Assembly: GCF_030272615.1 (NCBI RefSeq)
Contig: NW_026728921.1
Span: 186,001-250,000, forward strand
DNA length: 64,000 nucleotides
Reading direction: 5' to 3'
From: Cryptomeria japonica
Lineage: Eukaryota > Streptophyta > Pinopsida > Cupressales > Cupressaceae
In this document: positions 1 through 10,059 of the stretch, one piece after another
How positions within the stretch are numbered: the first letter of the stretch is position 1
Layout: each line of letters opens with the position of its first letter
Notes under the pieces: model-generated
Told to the model about the DNA's origin: nothing
Database searches by the model: none
The model's input: only the letters and a program-made list of their open reading frames with translations
Program-made: the position numbers and the translations under genes

Positions 1-1043
1 ATAGTGGGAACTGGATTGCAGAGATTGCATGCCCATCAACAGATGAAAAGACAGAGAACTCTACATCTCAGGACTTCACTGTTGAAAAGATAAATATTGG
101 AACTGCTTCTCAAGCCACGTATGTTCTCCACCTTGAGGATTCAACAAAGAAAATCATAACCAGGACCTGGAAAGACAAAAAAGATAAGCATCGGATGAAA
201 GAGATGTTACGAAGGATGGTTGAATCCATTCAGGCAATCAATTCTCTGAACCCTCAAACTATGTCACAGATTTCAATGTCCTTTGATCCTAAGTCCCGTG
301 CAAATTAGAAGAATTTAGAGTAAATACAAAAATGCAAGTTGATCATAGAAACTGTGATGGAGTGGCTAGAAAAGATTTGAAAGTCTGGTGCAGAGTACTA
401 TGTTAATCTAAGCAAGGTATATGATGGGGCAATGCAATTAATGAAGGAGTTGGAAGTTTAAATTGTCAATTGGAAGAAAGGGGAAGCTAAATGGGCATCA
501 AAAGTTGTGCAGATGTGAGAAGTGTAGAATTATGGGTAATGAATTTTCTTGTGAAAAGACCTATGGCTGACCTGGATGACAGCATTTTGTATGTGTGCCA
601 GAGGAACATTGAATGGAGAAATTCTCTTATAAAATAGGCTTATGAGGACTTCGCAAAGTTGGTAAACCGACTCACAGAATTAGTTACTTAAATAAGAAAC
701 GAGCTTGTGTGCAATGGGATTTAATGTTTGAATGATGATTGAAGAACCCTTGAAACGATCAAGGTTATAATAGGATCATTTAAGAGGAAAATTGATTATG
801 TGAAAGAGGCTAAGGGTTAGGTTCCAGATGACTTAAGTGTGATTGTTAAGATCGAATCACTCTTGTTTTTATGCATTAGACATCTGGATAGTCACTCTGA
901 CAAAAGTCGCACAAGTTAACATGGAAAAAGAGGTCTGGAAGCAATGTATGGCACGCGTGGGATTACCTCATCATACAATCATTCAGCACTTCACCACTAC
1001 TCATGCAGATTGGAAGAAAGAAGCAGTTATCAAACCTGCATAG
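1..1043 (+). pseudogene. Decayed plus-strand gene of unknown function, 3' part (unit 1)
   Basis: The window opens inside the central coding block. Codons are open from base 3 to a TAG at 306-308, corresponding to the last ~100 residues of the 172-codon ORF seen whole at 21527-22045. Downstream the reading is broken by stops and frame changes, but short coding-like stretches remain (YVCQRNIEWRNSL, FKRKIDYVKEAKG, then HTIIQHFTTTHADWKKEAV ending at TAG near 1043). I do not recognise the family. It lies upstream of, and convergent with, the minus-strand remnant at 1865-2859. Confidence 0.5.
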
Positions 1044-1864
1044 TGACATTTTTCGTTCATGATAAATCCTTTTTCAATTGTTAGTTGCATAAACAATTTT
1101 ATATTTATACTGGTTTCATTGACTTTGCAGGGCAGATTTGTTGGCTTTCCATGTTTCTTGTTATAATTGTTTGCCCGGTTGTGGCTATATAACAATATTT
1201 TCGAGACTCTAGAAAGATCCAAAAAATTGTGATTTTTCGAGCATCAAACAATATATGTTCATGTTTTGATTTCCTTGGAACTGGATTGACTGATTTAGAA
1301 ATCAAAATGATTATGGTGTGTAGTCTTTGAATTTGTGCATTTAAAGATTGGCGATCTTTCTTTAAAAAATCAGTTATGTGCATCATACATTATTCTTATC
1401 AGTCAATTCTATATTTTCTTGAATTCATTGTAATATATATTTGTTAGAAGATTCGTTCTGGATTGAGTTGCGTTGATCCCCCTTGCCCTGTGAGGCATGA
1501 GAGGGTATCGATCAGAATCAATACTGCATTGAACTTGCTTTGCACTGAATTTATGGAATGAACTTATGCTCAGATACAGAGTCTGTGGTCTCTTATTTAA
1601 TCTTTATAATTTTCACTCTTTTTTTATATTATGGCATTCCTTTGTGTTGATAGATGAATGCTAAAACCTTTTTATGCTTTTTGGTTAAAAGCATCTTCAT
1701 TTCAAGATTTTCTGTGTAGAATTTATTGCAAATAATATGAGGAGCTTCCCTCTAATGCAGAGGATGGATTTTGATTAGTTCATCCAACTATTGGTTTATT
1801 TGTGTCATTTTATTAAGGGGTGTACAAAAGTGGTATTATCATTTAGAGAAAATAACTATTGCAA
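1044..1864. other. Stretch without recognised feature (unit 1)
   Basis: AT-rich DNA between the convergent plus- and minus-strand remnants. An intron-like acceptor context (actttgcag) near 1130 is the only gene-like signal. The same holds for 11917-12737, 22781-23601, 33649-34469, 44518-45338 and 55386-56206. Confidence 0.6.
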
Positions 1865-2859
1865 TTACAAGAAAGGGACAAATTTGTTAGCCAACCCATA
1901 CAAACCAAAGCGTTGATCTCCCACTGCTGGTGAAGAAATATATAACTCTTTCCTCACATCCTTCAGTTGTCTCTTGCACAAAAGCAACAATACCGGCAAG
2001 CCTTGCGGCTTCCAAAACCCCATCAGCCCATATTCTCCAACCTCGTATGGGTTCCTTTGCACCATGCCTCTTCTCTACACCCATTTTTATTGGCACTTGG
2101 TGCATAGTAGGATTCTTCTCATTTTGGGAGACAAGCTCCATAGAGAATTCCCTAGGATGCCCAAATACCTCGGAAAACCTTTCACTGCCCACCATTTTCT
2201 TTATACTCCATCTCCTTGGTGAAGCTCTCTTCACTAGGGTCAACTTCAATTTCTACCACATCTTGAAAATAATCCAAAACAAGGCCCAAGCCGGACCTCG
2301 TTCGGGGAAACTCTCCCACCACATCAAGAGGCTCGACACGTTGTCTTCGTTTTGACCTGCAATGGTCATCATCATGTGTATCTGGAGCACGTAGAATTCT
2401 AGGAAACATTTTTGCTTATAGAAGCACCTCCCATTGCATCAAGCACAACATCTTACACTTCATTAGCCAAGTCCATAGGCACATATTCTTCTAAGAAAAG
2501 GTCTCCTCCCTCTTAAACCACAACCTCTTTTCTAGCATCTTTCTGCTAAAAAATTCTGGTGTCTATATAGGGACTATCTTCAACTCCAACTGAGGCATCA
2601 CAACTTTCAACCTTCACCACACAAATGCCAACAACTTCTTGACCATTAACAGTTTGGCCAATAACTACCAAAGATGGCTCAAGATAGGAGCAAATAAGAA
2701 TCCCAACATCCTTCTCTTTGTTGGATTCTCCTCTTCCATTGAGTTCCCCTTTTTCTTCCAGCCATCCCACCAAAGCACATGACACTTGAAGCACTTTTTT
2801 ACATGGAATATAAAACTACCATAGAAGTTATGAATTTTACCTTCTCCTTCTTCCTCCAT
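1865..2859 (-). pseudogene. Gene remnant inside truncated LTR element (unit 1)
   Basis: Reading starts at an ATG 20 nt beyond the primer-binding site (MEEEGEGKIHNFYGSF) and is broken three ways. A frame change at an A6 run (T6 at 2795-2800 on the plus strand) leads into LQVSCALVGWLEEKGEL. Three in-frame stops (TAG, TAA, TAA) follow SPYIDTRIF, with coding-like stretches between them (EGGDLFLEEYVPMDLANEV). The remainder lies in two further frames (VEIEVDPSEESFTKEMEY; then FGHPREFSM and GWRIWADGVLEAARLAGIVA). The stops sit where Gln codons would fit. I see no gag, protease, integrase or reverse transcriptase motif, so a captured host gene is as likely as an element gene. The family is not recognised. 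Confidence 0.45.
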
Positions 2860-2878
2860 CTCTACTCAAGCCAACCTA

Positions 2879-2891
2879 GGGTCTGATACCA
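2879..2891 (-). other. tRNA-iMet primer-binding site (unit 1)
   Basis: On the minus strand this reads TGGTATCAGACCC, against TGGTATCAGAGCC in the other units. This copy has one substitution at the 11th position. It sits 2 bp inside the LTR, where reverse transcription would be primed. Confidence 0.85.
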
Positions 2892-2893
2892 AT

Positions 2894-3231
2894 TGTTAGA
2901 TATAAAGAAGCCGAGAAAAGATAATTGAATGAAACAAAAAATGTTTCACCAATAAATGTCTACATCCACCAAAGCAGGAAAATCTTATCTATTAGCCGAT
3001 ATCCAGTACATGGCTATACAAATCTATTTATACATTACGTCAGACATAAAATGAAGAGTCAAGGGAAGGCAAACAGACCGTTGGGCTTCATATACCCAAC
3101 AAGAAGTATCCCCCTCTCTATATAATTGGGTTGAACAAATAATTTGGAATAAAATTTAATAATATTAGTTAAATATTATTTAATTATATTTAATTGATAG
3201 AATCTATATATAATAATAATTTGGTCTAACA
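2894..3231 (-). mobile_element. 338-bp LTR of a truncated LTR retrotransposon (unit 1)
   Basis: On the plus strand the segment runs from TGTTAGA to TCTAACA, a perfect 7-bp inverted terminal repeat with the canonical TG...CA ends. Its inner edge is 2 bp from a tRNA-iMet primer-binding site, so this is the 5' LTR of an element read on the minus strand. In that orientation it carries a TATA box TATAAATAG (plus strand 3024-3032) preceded by a bZIP-type TGACGTAA motif (3035-3042), which is the expected promoter layout. No second LTR occurs on the internal side, so the 3' end of the element is missing. The primer-binding site and 2-bp spacer suit a Copia-type element, but no polymerase gene remains to confirm that. 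Confidence 0.85.
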
Positions 3232-3469
3232 ATTTATTTAAAACAAAATTGAATAATATTGATTAATGTGTTTTTTGTTATATTTAAATAAAATTAAGAA
3301 TAAAATACTATTTCTCTTCCCTATTCTGTATAATCATCCGTCCATTTATTTGCAGCAAAATAAACTCATAAGAAAATTATTGAAGCAACTCTTTGAAAAA
3401 ATAAATTATAGATTTTTCTCTAAAATAAAAGAATTAATTAAAAAATTCTTACCTACCCTACATTACTAA

Positions 3470-4380
3470 TGGATAACTTTTTGCCCTAGGGCATAATTTT
3501 AGTGTAAAATTATAGAAATAACCCTTTCTAAATAAAAATTTCTTCATTCTTCTTTAAAAATATTTTAAAAGATAATAATAGTTCATTATCTACCCAACAT
3601 AATTGGTTGATCATTTCTTTTTCAAAAGGCATAACTTAGTGAAAAATATAGAAACATCTCCTTGAAAAATCTTAACTACCCTTTGTAACCATTGGATCAA
3701 GTGATAGACATCTCTTTGAAAATTGAAACTATTGTTTCATCTTAAATAAACAATATTTTTATTACCTACCCTTCTTAACTATTGGGTCACTTACTGCACA
3801 CGAGGCATAGCCGAAAATTGTAGAAACAACTCCTTGGAAATTATAACTACCCTATGTAGCCATTGGATCACTAGATAGGAAATTCTTTCTCCTCTAAATA
3901 AATAATTTTTCCTTAACTATAACCATTCAATCACCTTATATCCCAGAGGGCATAAGTTTAGTAGGGAATTATAGAAACAACTCCTTGGATATTTTAATTA
4001 CCTTATGTAACCATTGGATCACAATATAAGTAACTCTTTGGAAATTGAATCTATTGATTTTCCTTAAAAATAAAACAATATTTCTGGTACCTACCCTTAT
4101 TAACTATTGCATCACTTATTTGCCACTAGGCATAAGTTTAGTGGAAAATTATAGAAAGAACTCCTTGAAAACATTAACTACCCTATGTAACGATTGGATC
4201 ACTAGATAAGCAAATCATAGAAAATTGGAATTATTGATTGACAATAAAAATAAAATGATATTTCTCTTACCTACACCTCTTAACTATTTGAATGCTTATT
4301 TCAAACCATTTGTTTTCTCTACCTACCCCTCTTAGCTTTTGGAATGCTTATTTCAAACTATTTATTTTCTCTACCTACCC
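3470..4380. repeat. Degenerate internal repeat, ~160/320-bp periodicity (unit 1)
   Basis: A block with recurring short phrases: ggcata followed by a(a/g)tttagtg and an aattatagaaa stretch, then actccttg, then actaccctatgtaacc and attggatcac. The ggcata anchor falls at 3490, 3628, 3804, 3949 and 4129, spacings of 138, 176, 145 and 180 bp. Short and long half-repeats therefore alternate, giving a ~320-bp full period. The block ends in two shorter repeats of an aatgcttatttcaaac phrase. The repeats are old and diverged. No ORF of note was seen. Confidence 0.75.
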
Positions 4381-5332
4381 ACTATCTATTTGACCAAATT
4401 TCTCGTTAGCCAATCAACTATTTATTTTGCTTCATCGATCAACCTTCACCAATATGTCTTCCTCTTTCTCATGACTTTCACCATTTTGAATGGCCTTGGA
4501 GATGCTGGCTTGTAGGTTAGTACTAGAGAGTGTGTTCAGAAATTTTATGTTGTAGGGCTAAGACAATGACATTCTTTCGGTAGATGGAGGAAAGTATGAA
4601 TAATCTTTTCACTTAGATGTTAATTTTTTTACACTTTTTCCCATTACAATGATATATTTTTTTGTTTTTTCCCTCTATATTTATGTGTTTGTTCCTAAGT
4701 GTAGTGGAGAACATAAGTAGCACTATGGAGAGCACAAATAGCAGAAATATGTCCACATGATAGAAACCAACAGAAATAAATATTATATTTCTTTTGTTTT
4801 TAATACAATTAATTTTTTTTTTTTTTTTTTTCAATAAATAAATTTTATTGTAAAACTCGTTATTTTCTTTACATCTTGAGAACAGAAGTTTATCATCATA
4901 TTGTTGTAATCTAAAATGTGAAGGTTTTCTCTCCATGTTTCCTTTGCACCAATGAGCTCTTCTACGTCATGCCTTTGCACCATCTTTTCTTTATACACCT
5001 TTTTAATTCAACTTGACATTCTCCGAATATTAATTGAATTCAAGTGCATGTCTGTCTTTCAGGAGGACATTTGCTTTTAGATTCTGTACTTAATTTGTGC
5101 AAAAGTTCCTTCTCGTATATTCATGCACGTAGGAATGTGATAGTGGTTCTAGTCCCACTCAACATTCTTGTGGCTTCAATGCTGAGGTCTGTCTCAACCT
5201 CTTCATATGGGTTTTGCATCTGAGTTTGAAGGAGCTTCTTATACAATGTTTTTATATGCACTATTCATAATTGTGAAAATAATTTCTGTAATGTTTTTCA
5301 TGCATGACATTCTTCCTTTGATTGTTTCACAG
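4381..5332. other. Stretch without recognised feature, with T19 tract (unit 1)
   Basis: AT-rich DNA holding a 19-base T tract at 4813-4831; in the other units one T in the tract is A. A 107-codon minus-strand frame (4613-4936) is open across it in all units but is lysine/isoleucine-rich and tracks base composition, so it is not called a gene. Equivalent stretches: 15250-16201, 26118-27069, 36982-37933, 47856-48807 and 58719-59670. Confidence 0.6.
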
Positions 5333-5458
5333 CTTATAAATGGCTCGCAAGGTCCAACTGGGCAACAATGGAAGGTGGAGTTAGTAAGTATAAACAATAA
5401 AGTAGAATTTCGACATGGTTGGCAAGAATTTGTCAGTTATATAGCGATGTTTTACTAG
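5333..5458 (+). pseudogene. B3 DNA-binding domain exon fragment (unit 1)
   Basis: Translation from 5333 gives LINGSQGPTGQQWKVEL, then a short linker, then NKVEFRHGWQEFVSY and IAMFY before TAG. The order GP(S/T)G..W.V.L...(N)K..F..GW.EFV is the core of plant B3 domains (REM/VRN1-like and related), covering the middle strands and following helix. The segment starts right after a pyrimidine-rich tract ending cttcctttgattgtttcacag, a good 3' splice-site context, so it looks like an exon start. The expected end of the domain (acidic-hydrophobic stretch ending in a conserved F.Y) is missing and no other B3 exon was found nearby. A gtaagt motif inside the coding match is probably chance. Interpreted as a captured or decayed exon, not a working gene. 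Confidence 0.6.
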
Positions 5459-6660
5459 ACATTCATATATATGAAAGATTTGGGGGGAAGAAAATTTTCA
5501 ATGCTGATAATTTTGAAAAAGCAGATATTCTTTAGAATAAGAGATTCCTTTCTAATAAAATATATAGTTTAAATCAATCAATGGACAATAAATTGTTGAT
5601 TGATTTAATTTCTCATGAGAAAGATAACAAATAAAAGAACAAGGAGGAAATCCTCATTTTTTGATAGAGCAAAAGTTTTGTTAAAAAATATAGAGTTTTC
5701 TAAATTTGTTAGTTTCATAACTAGCTTCCAGAGTTGCATTTGAACTTTATTTTTTCAGAATAATACAATTTCATAAGCTAGCTAGTTATGGAACAGACAA
5801 ATTTAAAAAGTTCTATCTATTTTTGCTATAAAGAAATGAATATTTTCATTTGGATATTTTATTTTCAGACTCACCGTTATCTTTTTCATCAGAATCCAAT
5901 TATATTAGCAATTTCTTGCCTAACGCTTGATTTAAACTAGCATTTTGTTAGAAGGGAACCTCTCATTAGAAACAGTGTCTTGTTTTTCAGAATTTTGAGC
6001 ACTGAAGTTTTTGGCACACCCAGACTTTCCATATATATGAACCTCTAAGTAAAGACAAAAGAAAATCTCACACTTCCAGGCTGCAATAATCGAGTCTCCG
6101 ACAAAGAAGGAGTTGAGTTGTGGGCCAGTTTCCGAACCCAGAGTGGCTGCTTAACAGTTTGATTATGGAGAAGAATTATAAAAGCAGTTGCACTATTTAA
6201 CATTTTTTTTTGTCATTTGACAAGAAAACAGTTGCACTATAAAATCTATTATATTAACTCATATTTGTGACCATTCGTGTCCAGGAACAAGAATAAGAGG
6301 AAATAGTACAGAAGATTCAGCCAAGAGCTGCACCAAAGTTGATAATTTTCTCTACTTCCCACATATTGTTGAGGGTGTCAAGTCCTTTTGATAGCACACT
6401 AGAGATCTCTTTCCTCCAAGGCAATTGCAGCATTTGATAGCATTTCAAATTTATTTCCCATTTCATTAATGGTGTGTTATTACCACAAGCTTTCAGCCTG
6501 GCTTTCTTTCTTATTATATGTGCTCAACAAATGGGTAATTCCTCCTTTTTCTTCTATCTTAGCTTTTCAAGAGAGAACAATAATTTTCAGTGGTTCTATC
6601 TTACATTAACCTTTCTAAATGTGTAACTGCTACTTTGTAGGAATTAATTTTATTGATATT
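5459..6660. other. Stretch with inverted repeats and an exon-like scrap (unit 1)
   Basis: Apart from the inverted repeat at 5570-5607, an imperfect pair (cataactagctt near 5716; aagctagctagttatg near 5774) is seen. After a cttgtttttcag acceptor-like tract at 5979-5990, a frame from 5992 reads LSTEVFGTPRLS, a TAA at 6046, then NLTLPGCNNRVSDKEGVEL and further codons to TGA at 6160. It could be a decayed exon; the family is not recognised. Equivalent stretches: 16328-17525, 27196-28393, 38060-39261, 48934-50131 and 59797-60998. Confidence 0.4.
5570..5607. repeat. 11-bp perfect inverted repeat
   Basis: taaatcaatca and tgattgattta, separated by 16 bp, could form a hairpin. The arms are present in all units. 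AT-rich, with no T-run after the stem and no gene it would serve; probably incidental. Confidence 0.5.
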
Positions 6661-6746
6661 CTCAGTGGTTCTATGTAATGTCACTGAGTTACCTACTCAG
6701 AACTCTCCCTATAATGTCACTGAGTTACCAATTCTCAGTGGTTCTC
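6661..6746. repeat. Hairpin-forming CTCAGTG/CACTGAG cluster next to the solo LTR
   Basis: The inverted words CTCAGTG and CACTGAG alternate: CTCAGTG at 6661, CACTGAG at 6682 and 6718, and CTCAGTG at 6734, allowing several stem-loops. A ~22-bp phrase starting ctcagtggttct occurs at 6661 and 6734 and runs 9 bases into the solo LTR start. Related words (acctactcagaactctccc, acagagttacc, ggtggttctgta) recur just right of the solo LTR near 7686-7760. The same cluster starts at 17526, 28394, 39262, 50132 and 60999 in the other units. Confidence 0.65.
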
Positions 6747-7673
6747 TGTAATGTCCCCTTTTTAGGATAACTTCTGTCCTCTAAATCTCAATTATTACTA
6801 TGGAACTGATCTTTGATAACACTTCAAATTATATAATTGATATAATATATGCAACAATAATATCATGCAAGGATATATATATAGAGAGAGAGATTATGTG
6901 TTGATTAATGCTAACTCTGATTGAATAATTACATGTATACCAAATGATGTGATCAATATATCGGCTCTTTCTGCAATTCACTTTGATGAGATTATCTCTG
7001 CTATATCTGATATGTCATATAAATTATGCAAGCTGAACTTGATATTCAATCGGATGCTATTTCTGATCTAACACTTGAGTATATAAAATGTATATATATA
7101 TACAATGCTAATGTCGCTGGTATCTATGTGTTGCTGTTTCAGGTGTGTAGTTATATTCTTGTTGATTCTGTTGTAGACGATTTGCACTCGCAACAATGAT
7201 GTTGTCTCTGATATATCCTTTTGATCTATGCAACAATGATGTTGTCTCTGATATTTTCTTTTGATCTATCAAACGAACAGATCCAATAAAGGATAAATAA
7301 AAGATCAACGTTTTTCTAATCATCCTTGATGAAGTGTGATCGATGTCCCACTTATACCTTGCAAATCAAAGGGTCACATCTTTTGAATGTGTAAGAGACA
7401 TGTCTTTACCTAACCGTGTGTATTTCCACAGATCGCATCTCTTTAATTTACTAATTATTATTGTTATCCCTTAATCGATGTCACCCCGATTAGTGCTTCT
7501 TCTTTTAATTATTATTATATCTTCATTGTTGTTCTTCTATCTCAGCCACGTCACTTATAACGTCTCATTGAATCGGTCAAATACTTATCGTGTGTATGGT
7601 CTTGCTGCTGTAGATGCTCATAGTGTAGATGTTGGTGATTGAACTAGTGGATTGTCTGTATGGGGACATCACA
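6747..7673. mobile_element. 927-bp solo LTR (unit 1)
   Basis: The segment begins TGTAATGTCCCC and ends GGGGACATCACA, imperfect 12-bp inverted ends (11 of 12) with TG...CA termini. It is flanked by TTCTC on the left and TTCTA on the right; the left site is TTCTA in the other five units, so a 5-bp target-site duplication is evident. No internal region, primer-binding site or second copy is present. It is therefore a solo LTR, the usual product of LTR-LTR recombination. Inside are a (TA)n(GA)n microsatellite near 6873-6893, a (TA)n near 7090-7101 and a tandem 40-bp duplication at 7190-7269 beginning gcaacaatgatgttg. Superfamily cannot be assigned from the LTR alone. Confidence 0.88.
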
Positions 7674-10059
7674 TTCTATATTCGTCACCTACTCAGAACT
7701 CTCCCTTGAAAACTCCTAATCTGTAATATCATTTGTCACAGAGTTACCTTGGTGGTTCTGTATTCTTTACCTTGGTATGAGCTTAATGTTTGCATGTACT
7801 CGTATTATTTCAGGAAAAGAACTATTACTAAGAGCCATGGGATATTCAAAGGAGACAAAGATTTATGTTCAGTACCATAAGAAATATGTTCCCTAATTTG
7901 ATAAGTTCGAAAAAAGGTCCTAATATGAGACAGTTATGACTCGTAGGTTTTTCAAATTCTTTCTTGTGAACTTGCATTTTCAATAGTCTTCCTGATCTGA
8001 AATGGGTATTATTTATTTGAAATCCTTGTTTCATATTGTGGCCCTGCAAGGTATGCCTTGCAGTTTATTTTCACATTTTTGGAAGCTTTTCATTCCAATA
8101 TACTGCGAACACAGGACTCCTCTGCTGTCCAATCACTAGCACTGTAGCACCGCAGTGCATATCACTGAGAACACTAGATGAAACAGCAATATATTTGTCA
8201 TAGCCCCTAGAAACTATGTTTATTATTTTGCATGACCCTTGTTGGATGTCCGTTTTGTTATATGGACTATATATGTGTATCAGTTGTAAAGTTGATGTTA
8301 ATATTATTGAATATAATTATTATCTTTATTATGCTATCTCTTATTTAATGTATTTATTTTGTTTAGAAGACGAATAATGTGTGGGTGTCTTTGGGTGCAG
8401 GTATAAAGGTGTATGTGTCAAAGTCTCTGGTTAGTCTTTGGGATAATTTAGATTTTTGCAATCCAGTTAAATTGAATTTGTAAATTTAATAATATAAGCA
8501 AATCTAGCCAGAATTGTTTGAGCTACCATTTATTACTAAAATTCTTTATTCAATCATTATTGTTTAGTTATTATTGATTATGAATGCAAATATTGATACT
8601 ATCATATTTACATATTTGTTAAGTAAAGGTGTTTATAATAAATTTACCAAAGAATAATAAACTGAATTTAATATATAATAAATATATTAAATGGTAAACA
8701 ACAACTAAATATCAATATAAACATAAATTAAAAAAACATGAATAAATAAATAGAAGCATATAAACAAATAATTAAATCTATAATGTATGGGGAAGGAGTG
8801 CAAAATATAAATAATAGTTAATAAATGTTCCAACTATCCCATGAGGGGAGGTAGGAAATAAAACAAGCAAATGTATTGAAGGAAATGAACACATGGGTAG
8901 GAAGTACATGGCAGCAAAATAATTTATTGGAGAAGCTAGGCACCAAAATGTAGCACACCATAGTTAATGAGCATGGCCAAAGGCATGGGAGAGATGAATG
9001 TAGGACAAAGAGGAGAGCTCTACCATTAAAATGTTATTGCACCCATGTCTATAAAGGTTGTCCAAAAAAAAAAAAAAAGACACCATGATGCTAGGCATGC
9101 TTAAAAACCCTATGAACCCTCATAAATCAGATTATCAATACATTCATTCTGAGCTAGGAAACACAAAAAAAAATGTGAGGGATTGCAACCAAAGGGGGAG
9201 AACAAGGAAGAAATGTGTAGGTTCATGCATTGGAAAAACCGTAGGACTCTATTAATCCAAGTTCATTTATTCTAATTGAAATTATAATTTCTATTATGAT
9301 CCAATGAATAGATTTTAAATATAATTAATTAAAGTCTTAAATTACCCTCTCCTATTGATTTGCAACACACTAGTTATAATATTAATATTTCCATATGCGC
9401 TATCGACTCCCTCTATTTATCATGTCTTTAAATTTCACACATTTTCCATAATCAATGATAGATTTAAAGAAATCCATCATAAATTATAACACTTCATAGA
9501 TTTCACGTATTTATGAATTATGATAGGTACATTAAACAAATCAATTACTAGATATATAAAATATCATACTAGTTGTGACGACATTTAGAGGTGTTAACTT
9601 GGGAGTTGGATCATGTTAAAATTCAAGAATATAATTACTTTTGTAGAGCAATAATATATCTCCATAGATGTTAATATCGAACCTTTCTAATAAGATAGCT
9701 GAAATAAAAGTAGGTCAAACAACTCAGTCTTTTCAAACTCATTTTTGTAATGTATCACTTTCTAAATCTCATGTGTTGGAGTATTGCATATTTTAGTTGC
9801 ATAGATTGGAATCTACTTGTTTGAACTCTTGAAATTAAGTAATGAAGTGGAATGACCAAATTAAGTGCATTCACTCAAAAGTAAAATCAAGACTGCCTTG
9901 TATAAGATGTCACTAAAAATGCATATATACTTTATAATAGGAAAAGCTCAAAGAATACACTCATAGTAACGAAAAAATTCTACCTCAATGGTCTTTTCTT
10001 GCCAATATTGCTAGACCCTTAGTGAAGAAGCTGAGTACACAACTACACTAATTATTTTT
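7674..10059. other. AT-rich stretch without recognised gene (unit 1)
   Basis: Between the solo LTR and the start of the plus-strand remnant. It contains degenerate copies of the hairpin-cluster words at its left edge and the A15 segment near 9064. Short open frames exist, but one of them (near 9058) begins at TTG and reads through the A15 tract as a run of lysines. Nothing recognisable as coding was found. Equivalent stretches: 18539-20924, 29407-31792, 40275-42660, 51143-53528 and 62012-64000. Confidence 0.6.

Noticed and set aside
1436-1460. Second LTR edge suggested by tgttaga near 1443 (and near 5947)
   Set aside because: Only the 7-base word matches; the following bases have no similarity to the 338-bp LTR, so the missing 3' LTR is not there.
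1930-2355. 141-codon plus-strand ORF (154 and 151 codons in units 2 and 6)
   Set aside because: Antisense to the minus-strand gene remnant; its length varies by unit and it is a shadow of that reading frame.
4613-4936. 107-codon minus-strand ORF open in all six units
   Set aside because: Runs through a T19 tract, is dominated by Lys/Ile/Asn from AT-rich DNA, and its persistence is expected from low divergence between units.
5371-5395. 5' splice donor (gtaagtat) inside the B3 fragment
   Set aside because: The B3 similarity continues straight across it, so it is treated as a chance match rather than an exon end.
7108-7323. 71-codon minus-strand ORF identical in all units
   Set aside because: Lies wholly within the solo LTR and spans the 40-bp duplication; identity is explained by homogenisation.
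9058-9255. 65-codon plus-strand ORF present in every unit
   Set aside because: Begins at TTG, translates the A15 tract as lysines, and has no eukaryotic start or recognisable domain.
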